Positions 26,989 through 32,642 of a DNA stretch of 32,642 bases are shown here, in pieces. The notes under the pieces were generated by a model that was not told the origin of the DNA, ran no database searches, and worked only from the letters and a program-made list of their open reading frames with translations. The DNA is from Gemmatimonadota bacterium (lineage in GTDB: Bacteria > Gemmatimonadota > Gemmatimonadetes > Gemmatimonadales > Gemmatimonadaceae). Position 1 is the first letter of the stretch. Every line of letters begins with the position of its first letter. Location: positions 1-32,642 of the forward strand of contig JADJAD010000003.1 of the NCBI GenBank assembly GCA_016704465.1, read 5' to 3'. The position numbers and the translations under genes were made by a program.

Positions 26989-27115
26989 CAGAATGCGCGG
27001 TGGGCTGGAAGGAGACAGGAAAGTTCGCTAGCCGAATATAGGCCGAAGCGCGTGGACCCGGAATCATTTTGTTTCCGACGGTACCATTCTGTTGCGAGAG
27101 AGAGAAAGCGAAAGG

Positions 27116-27283
27116 TCAGGGAGCGACGGCGAGTGTCGAATCCTTCGCGAAAGCAAAGAGCTCTCCCTCACCCACCACATGCCGACGATAGAAATCCTCC
27201 GCGCGAAGAATCCGTACTGGTTCCCAAGGGTTCTTCTCCGGAAAGAAGGGCGGCCATGCGACCTCGGCGTCCCTCCCCAAACT
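27116..27283 (-). pseudogene. C-terminal fragment of an unknown gene truncated by the IS3 remnant
   Basis: A minus-strand frame without stops reads GRDAEVAWPPFFPEKNPWEP, VRILRAEDFYRRHVVGEG and ELFAFAKDSTLAVAP, ending at 27116. Its composition is protein-like and it lies on the same strand and just upstream of the methyltransferase, whose composition it shares. Upstream it is cut at the end of the IS3 remnant (27284), so the N-terminus is gone. It may be part of the original restriction-modification locus or an adjacent gene of the incoming segment. I do not recognise the family. Confidence 0.4.
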
Positions 27284-27299
27284 AGGTCCAGCTTCAAGG

Positions 27300-28156
27300 T
27301 CAGGATCGGGCTCGGAGCGACCGTGGGTGAAAGTCGCCTGCCTTCTTGAATTCGGACGGAGGTTGCTGTCGCAAGCTGCTGTGTGGCCGATGGTTGTTGT
27401 AGTCCTCCTGCCACGCGGTAAGTACCGCTTGGGCCTATGCCAGATCACCAAACCAATTCATCGAGAGACACTCTCGTCTGGTGAGCCGTTGAACGCTTTG
27501 CAGGCGCAGTTTTCGAAGGGCTGCCCCAGTCGAGAGAAGTCCAGCCCGACCTGGTTCCAGTAGGCCCAGTGATCCGGGGCAGTGGAGGTAAACTCCGTCC
27601 CGTTGTCGCATTGCACGACCGCCGGTAATCCACCACGCGGTGCGCCCGCCGTGAATAGGAATGCCGCCACGTCGCTGACCTTGAAGCCGACCGCCGCGCG
27701 CAACGCGACACACTCACGCGTGCACTCGTCGACGGGCGCGAAGACCCGGATGGCGCGCCCGTTCTGCAGCACGTCGTGCATGAAGTCCATCGCCCAGCGC
27801 TCGTTCGGTTGCGTCGGCATCGTGCGTGGCGCACGGAGCGTCGCCGGCTTCCGTCGGCGGCGGTGCCGCGGCTTCAGCTGCACGTCTTCCTCGACGTAGA
27901 GCCGATGCACCCGCTTGTAGTTGATCACGATGCCGTCGCGGTGCAGCGGCGTATGCAGCCGCCGCGAGCCGAAGGTCAGGCGCGTCACGGCCAGCTCGTG
28001 GAGCCGCCGCCGGAGCGCCGTGGCGGGGTCGCGCCGTGGTTGATACCGCACGGCCGTCCGCTCGACGTCCAGCGCCCGGCAGGCGCGGCGCTGGCTCACC
28101 CGATATGCCGTTTGCGCCCACGCCACGGCCGCCCGTCGCAGGCGTGGGCTCACCAT
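27300..28156 (-). pseudogene. IS3-family transposase OrfB, broken
   Basis: The minus strand reads VSPRLRRAAVAWAQTAYRVS, QRRACRALDVERTAVRYQPR, FGSRRLHTPLHRDGIVINYK, then the core WAMDFMHDVLQNGRAIRVFA (first Asp) and AVVQCDNGTEFTSTAPDHWA (second Asp). After FENCACKAFNGS the frame changes and continues RECLSMNWFGDLA, an in-frame stop, AQAVLTAWQEDYNNHRPHSS. The catalytic Glu of E-N-x-x-x-E-A-F-N-G is read as Lys (C-K-A-F), the final residue of the DDE triad. So OrfB has lost catalysis as well as its frame. It is not from the same element type as the 23.6 kb IS, since the core differs. Confidence 0.85.
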
Positions 28157-28416
28157 TTTTCTCCGAGCGCGTCCTTCAGGATCGTCTTGTCGAGCACCAA
28201 GTCCGCCACGACCTGCCGGAGTTTACGGGTTTCCTCGCGTCGCGCGCGAAGCTCCCGCAATTCGCCGACGTCCAAGCCCGCGTACTGCTTGCGCTACCGA
28301 TAGAACGTCGCCTCGGTGAGTCCAAGCTTCCGACAGATCTCGCCGACGACCGTGCTGCCCTCAGCCTGGCGCGACGCCTGCAGGATTTGCTCCCGGCTAA
28401 ATCGACTCGTCTTCAT
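28150..28416 (-). pseudogene. IS3-family transposase OrfA, nonsense mutation
   Basis: It reads MKTSRFSREQILQASRQAEG, STVVGEICRKLGLTEATFYR, then TAG where related proteins have Trp, then RKQYAGLDVGELRELRAR and VVADLVLDKTILKDALG to the stop at 28150. At 88 codons plus stop it has the exact length of the orfA at 23730. TGG to TAG is the simplest change. A strong GGAGG four bases before ATG at 28416 remains. The helix-turn-helix part before the stop is intact, so at most a short N-terminal peptide would be made. Confidence 0.85.
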
Positions 28417-28478
28417 CAGACCTCCTGCCCGGCCTCAGCGGGGGGTGCGTCACGATTGCTCCGCGGCCCATGCGAGAG

Positions 28479-28853
28479 TCAAGCTGGACCTGTTTTCGGG
28501 GAATGGTGCCCCTGCACCGGATACGACTCCCGCACCACCCCCGTAATCCAAATACTCACCTCCTGCCCAACCGCAAGCGCCGCCGCATCAACCCGCTCCC
28601 CACTCCGCCGCAGAATGGCAGCTTCGCTCACGCCGAAGTACGCCTTCGATTCCCGAAACTGCGGCCCCGGCGTCTCCTCGAGCCGATAGCCCCAGCTCGC
28701 CCCAACCCCCGTGATAACCCCCCGCGCATACGGCGCCTCGCTCGGAATGCCGGGCGTGGTGGCGTCGGCGTGGCAACCGACAGCCAGCAGGCTGGCGATA
28801 ACGAAGACGTGCCGAAGCGCAAACAGAACCGACGAACGAACGCGTGCTCGCAT
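28479..28853 (-). CDS. Small lipoprotein of unknown function, 3' end replaced by IS sequence
   Basis: The start at 28853 has GGAGG seven bases upstream. A lipoprotein signal (ALRHVFVIASLLAVGC) precedes ADATTPGIPSEAPYARGVIT, GVGASWGYRL, then ESKAYFGVSEAAILRRS, GERVDAAALAVGQEVSIWIT and GVVRESYPVQ. The final codons (KTGPA and stop) come from the right end of the decayed IS3 element, so the true C-terminus is lost, probably by only a few residues. The R-G-V-I-T-x-V, A-L-x-V-G-Q-x-V-S-I-W-I-T-G-V-V pattern is that of small OB-like or barrel exported domains, but I cannot name a family. A shorter copy lies at 23238-23442 on the other side of the island. Confidence 0.75.
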   Translation of the reverse strand: MRARVRSSVLFALRHVFVIASLLAVGCHADATTPGIPSEAPYARGVITGVGASWGYRLEETPGPQFRESKAYFGVSEAAILRRSGERVDAAALAVGQEVSIWITGVVRESYPVQGHHSPKTGPA

Positions 28854-29077
28854 GGCAGACCTCCGCCGGGACGGCATAGCTCCGAGCTCAGTGCCCGGAC
28901 GCCGGATCCGATAACCTCCTCCACCCCTGTCGCCCCTACGACGACCTCGGCCCCCCAACCTAGCAGCCCGCTCCGACACCCCTCCCCCGGTAGCGCGATC
29001 CCCCACCCGACGCAATGTTCCCCGCGCCCCCCCGTCCGCCACGGAACCGGGCACCCTCCCGAGCACCCCGACCGACG
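28854..29077. promoter_or_regulatory. Divergent promoter region between lipoprotein and amidohydrolase genes
   Basis: A C-rich 224-base gap between two divergent starts. It must contain both promoters; none was recognised by eye. Confidence 0.3.
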
Positions 29078-32000
29078 ATGCGCTACGCCCCCTCCCCCGG
29101 TACCCTCGCCGCCGCCACCCTGCTCGCGGTCGCCACCCCCGGGCTGCCGAGGCCCGCGCTCGCGCAGACGCCTACTACGCCGGCGGCACGTCCGGCAAGC
29201 CGAGTCCCCCTCCCCCTCGAAGCCGCCCGCCACCTTCGCTACACCGCGACAAAAGGCTCCTGGATGTCAGTAGACGTCTCCCCCGACGGCCAACGCATCG
29301 CGCTCGACCTGCTCGGCGACCTCTACACCATCCCCATGGCCGGCGGTTCGGCCACCCGCCTCACCAGCGGCATGGCCCACGACGCCCAACCCCGCTGGAG
29401 CCCCGACGGCAAGCGCATCGCCTTCATCAGCGACCGCAGCGGCGGCAACAACGTCTGGGTGATCGGCGCCGACGGGCGCGATACGCTGCAGCTGTCCAAG
29501 ACGACAGACGACATGTTCGTCTCGCCGGAGTGGACGCCGGACGGGAAGTACGTCGCGGTCACGCGCTCGGTGACCGGGGCGCCCAAGATCTTTCTCTATC
29601 ACGTGGACGGGGGCGCCGGGATCCAGGTGATTCGCGAGCCCGCGCCGCAATCGGCGCTCGGCGCGGCCTTCACCCCCGACGGGCGCTACCTCTGGTACGC
29701 TACTCGGCAGGGGGTCTTCTCCTACAACCAGATCTTCCCGTCGTACCAGCTGGCCGCGTACGACCGGGAGCTGGGCACGACGACGACGATGACGGCGCGC
29801 TACGGCGCGGCATTCCGCCCGGCGATCTCGCCGGACGGGAAGTGGCTGACGTACGGCTCGCGCTACGAGGAGAAGACGGGGCTGCGGCTGCGCGACCTGA
29901 CGACGGGCGAGGAGCGCTGGCTGGCCTATCCGATCCAGCGCGACAATCAGGAAGTGATGCTGGAGATCGACGCCCTGCCGGGCTACGACTTCACCCCGAC
30001 AGCAAGGTGGTGGTGATCAGCTACGGCGGCGAGATCTGGCGCGTCCCGGTGGACGGGAGCGTCCCGGCCAAGATCCCAGGGCGAGTATCACCCGACCTGG
30101 TCGCCCGACGGCGCGTGGGTGGCGTACGTCACGTGGGGCAACGACGGTGGACACATCTATAAGATGCGCGCCGACGGACGTGGGCAGCCGGTGCGCCTCA
30201 CGCGCGAGGCGGCGACCTACTACGCGACGCAGTGGTCGCCGGATGGAACGCGCATCGTGGCGATGCAGGCCGATGCCCGCGAACTGCGCGAGGCACTCCA
30301 GCGCTTCGGCGGTGGGCAGTCGGCGCGCTTTATCTGGGTCCCGGCCGAGGGAGGAGCAACGACGTACATCCGGGCCGCGGGCGGACTCGCGGACCCGCAC
30401 TTCACGGCCGACCCGGCACGCCTGTTCGCCTACAACGGTCAGCAGGGACTGGTCTCGTTCCGCATGGACGGGACCGACCTGCGGCAGCACGTGCGGGTGA
30501 CGGGGCAGGGACAGCCCGGCGGCGGCACGCCGCCTAACGCCGGCACGGTGCGCATGGCGCCCACGGGCGACCAGGCGCTGGCGCAGGTGGGGTCAGACTT
30601 ACGTGGTAACGGTACCGATGATCGGCGGGCGGGTCCCGGTGATCTCGGTCGCCACCTGACGCGGCGCCGACCCCGGTGCGCCGGCTCTCGGACATCGGTG
30701 GCGAGTTCCCGGTCTGGCAGAAGAACGGTCGGGTGGTGCACTGGTCGATCGGCAACGCCCTCGTGACCTACGACCTCGACCGCGCCAAGGCCTTCGACGA
30801 TTCGGTGCGCACCGCGCGCCGCGCCGCAGATGCAGCACGCGCTGCCGCCCCGGCAGGCGACTCGGCGGCCCGCGCGGCCGGTAGAAACTCGCGTGCGCGT
30901 GACGGGTACGCGCGACATCCCGCGCGGCGTGGTGGTGCTGCGCGGAGCGAAGGGGATGACGATGCGCGGCGACGAGGTCGTCGAGGATGCCGATGTCGTG
31001 ATACGCGACAACCGCATCGTCGCGGTGGGCGCCTGTGGCTCGGTGGAAGTCCGCAAGGAGGGCACAGGTGATCGACGTGGCGGGCAAGACGATCGTCCCG
31101 GGCTTCGTGGACACTCACTCCCACTTCCGCCATTCGCCCGACATCCACACCGCCCAACCGTGGGCACTGCTCGCCAACCCTCGCCTACGGCGTAACGACG
31201 ACGCGCGATCCGCAGACCGGCTCGACCGACGTGCTCACCTATGCCGACCGCGCTGACCACCGGCGACCTGGTGGGGCCGCGCATTTCTTCCACGGGGCCT
31301 GGGGTGTTCGCTGGTGAGCGCATCCCGTCGTTGGAGAATGCGCGCAACGTGCTCAAGCGTTACAGCGAGTACTACGACACCAAGACCATCAAGATGTACG
31401 GGGCCGGCAACCGGCAGGTGCGGCAGTGGATCATGATGGCGGCGCGCGAGCTGCGCCTCATGCCGACGACCGAGGCGGGGCTCGCCTTCCGCACGAACAT
31501 CACGATGGCGATCGACGGCTGCAGCGGCGTGGAACAGGCCTCCCGATCACCCCGCTCTACGACGACGTGCTCAAGCTGTTTGCCGCATCGGGCACGGTCT
31601 CGACGCCGACGCTGCTGGTCACCTACGGCGGGCCGTGGGCCGAGAACTACTACTATACGAAGGAGAACCCGAACAAGGATGCGAGCTGCGGCGCTTCACG
31701 CCGGATGACGATCTGGATTCCAAGACGCGGCGGCGCGGGCAGGGGGCGGGGGGCTCACCGGGTCCGGCGGGTGGTTCCTGGATGAGGAGTACAATTTCAA
31801 GGAGCACGCCAAGGTCATCCGCGACCTGATCGCCGCCGGTGGCAAGGCGGGGATCGGGAGCCATGGCCAGCTGCAGGGCTGGGCTATCACTGGGAAGGCT
31901 GGACGGTGGCATCGGGCGGGTTCACCAACCACGAGGGCTGCGCGTGGCGACGCCCATGGGGGCCGACGCGTTGGGGCTGGCGGGGACCTCGGGTCGCTGG

Positions 32001-32215
32001 AGCCGGGCAAGCTGGCCGACCCTGTTGGTGCTCGACGCTGATCCGCTGGCGAACATCCGCAATACCAACACCGGTGAGTCGGGTGATGCGGAACAGGCGG
32101 CGCTGATGGCAATACGCTGGACGAGACGTGGCCGCGCCAGCGCGCGCTGCCGGCGCAGCCGTGGCAGGCGCGCCGCAGGTCAATGCGGGGGTGCGGGCCG
32201 TGCCTGCACAAACAA
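29078..32215 (+). pseudogene. TolB-like propeller/amidohydrolase fusion, exported, many frameshifts
   Basis: The start at 29078 gives a signal peptide (AAATLLAVATPGLPRPALAQ). The N-terminal half carries WD40/PD40 repeats such as VDVSPDGQRIALDLLGDLYT, RWSPDGKRIAFISDRSGG, EWTPDGKYVAVTRSVTG and WSPDGTRIVAMQADARE. The C-terminal half is an amidohydrolase: GKTIVPGFVDTHSHFRHSPD (H-x-H at about 31115), KTIKMYGAGNRQVRQW, AAGGKAGIGSHGQLQG, ATPMGADALGLAGD and LADLLVLDADPLANI after frame repair. About nine frame changes (near 30000, 30080, 30600, 30650, 30880, 31060, 31185, 31540, 31680 and later) are needed. The family, common in Gemmatimonadota, is thought to act on peptides or amides outside the cytoplasm. 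A strong hairpin follows. As read it cannot make the full protein. Confidence 0.85.
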
Positions 32216-32217
32216 AC

Positions 32218-32253
32218 AGTCGCCGCAGGGGCCTTGCAGCTCCTGCGGCGACT
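32218..32253 (+). terminator. Strong hairpin after the amidohydrolase gene
   Basis: Arms AGTCGCCGCAGG (32218-32229) and CCTGCGGCGACT (32242-32253) pair perfectly over 12 bases around a 12-base loop. The run CTTGCGTCTT follows, moderately T-rich, and the upstream arm is preceded by an A-rich stretch. A probable Rho-independent terminator. Confidence 0.7.
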
Positions 32254-32592
32254 CTTGCGTCTTACCAGCTCTCCACCTCACAAACTGTCGGCAGCGCTAC
32301 CTTGCCGCGACAACCGCGCCAGCACTACTGCTGCCGGAGCGCCGCCGGTGACAGCCGTTCGATCGCAGACAAGGTGATGTCGGAATGCATTCGGATGCAG
32401 CGCGCCCACGCAAGAAATCGTTGTCCGTTGAGATCGCACGAGACGGGTCGTTCCCAGCGCCGGCCGAAGTTGAAGAGTGCGAAGTACATCACCCCTTCGC
32501 CTCGACCGGAGTCACGCCGTCGAGGAGTACTGCCCTCATGGAACATGCGCTGAACCTCGCCACCCGCGCTCCCTCTTTTGACAGGAGACCTC
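32254..32592. other. No recognised gene
   Basis: A minus-strand frame at 32325-32603 (ending S-P-A-A-L-R-Q-Q) is open but has no motif and no ribosome binding site that I can see. The stretch otherwise looks intergenic, carrying the promoter for the gene that begins at 32593. Confidence 0.3.
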
Positions 32593-32642
32593 ATGAGCAC
32601 CACCGCGGCCCGTCGCTGCGGACCGGAGAAGGATGGCCGAGG
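32593..32642 (+). CDS. Possible gene start, cut by the window edge
   Basis: ACAGGAGACCTC precedes an ATG at 32593 that opens MSTTAARRCGPEKDGR and runs off the window. The GGAG at a good distance supports a real start, but 16 codons are too few to name a family. Confidence 0.35.
   Translation, partial: MSTTAARRCGPEKDGR

Larger units (their letters stand above)
27284..28491 (-). mobile_element. IS3-family element, decayed (about 1.2 kb)
   Basis: Its presumed ends share AGGTCCAGCTT: 27284-27294 on the plus strand and 28481-28491 in reverse complement. Between them are orfA with an in-frame stop and orfB with a frame change and stop. It is read right to left. No target duplication was seen (ACT left, GTT right). 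Its right end lies inside the small lipoprotein gene and supplies that gene's stop codon. Confidence 0.8.

Noticed and set aside
27284..28491. Composite transposon with the 23.6 kb IS as its partner
   Set aside because: The two elements differ in orfA, orfB and end sequences, so they are not copies of one IS; a simple composite transposon is not supported.
1..32642. CRISPR arrays, tRNA and rRNA genes
   Set aside because: No regularly spaced repeats with spacers and no tRNA- or rRNA-like segments were seen by eye.

Overview
This is a high-GC window whose gene set (OPT-family oligopeptide transporter, PhoX-type phosphatase, lipoprotein PQQ-type sugar dehydrogenase, a TolB-like beta-propeller/amidohydrolase fusion, lipoprotein sulfatase with a formylglycine-generating enzyme) suggests a soil or sediment Gemmatimonadota-like bacterium. 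That placement is inference from gene content; no rRNA or tRNA gene was seen. Many recognisable genes are broken by small indels, some in homopolymer runs, and by a few in-frame stops, while others of 180-460 codons are intact. Either the assembly carries indel errors, worst towards the left end, or this is a decaying accessory region; both may apply.

Layout. 1-5.3 kb is a strongly degraded zone with remnants of a Glu/Leu dehydrogenase, a DUF1566 protein and the tail of an OPT transporter. 5.3-10.5 kb holds a divergent pair (formylglycine-generating enzyme and sulfatase), an intact uncharacterised exported protein and an intact PQQ-type sugar dehydrogenase. 10.7-14.1 kb has a broken Cys-motif protein, a second OPT tail abutting a truncated dihydrofolate-reductase-like gene, a secreted Ig-like/phospholipase-A2-like protein and a permease remnant. 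14.3-15.2 kb is an IS3-family remnant, followed by a small XRE regulator with a palindrome at its start and the full-length OPT transporter (15.45-17.49 kb).

17.5-19.5 kb carries a palindromic repeat and two type II toxin-antitoxin-like modules (DUF433/DUF5615 and RHH/MazF). 19.5-23.2 kb has a PhoX-family protein, a SAM methyltransferase and an exported amidohydrolase. 23.2-28.9 kb is the most interesting part. A complete, lower-GC type II restriction-modification pair (C5-cytosine methyltransferase plus a GIY-YIG nuclease resembling Eco29kI) lies between an intact IS407-like element and a decayed IS3-family element. Outside both elements lie two copies, each truncated or altered, of the same small lipoprotein gene. 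29.1-32.2 kb is a long propeller-amidohydrolase gene with about nine frame changes, ending at a strong hairpin.

Functional links visible here: the FGE would activate the sulfatase by converting its Cys to formylglycine; the methyltransferase protects against the GIY-YIG nuclease and the two are translationally close; each toxin gene overlaps or closely follows its antitoxin. The exported hydrolases, phosphatase, sugar dehydrogenase and oligopeptide transporter fit a scavenging heterotroph.
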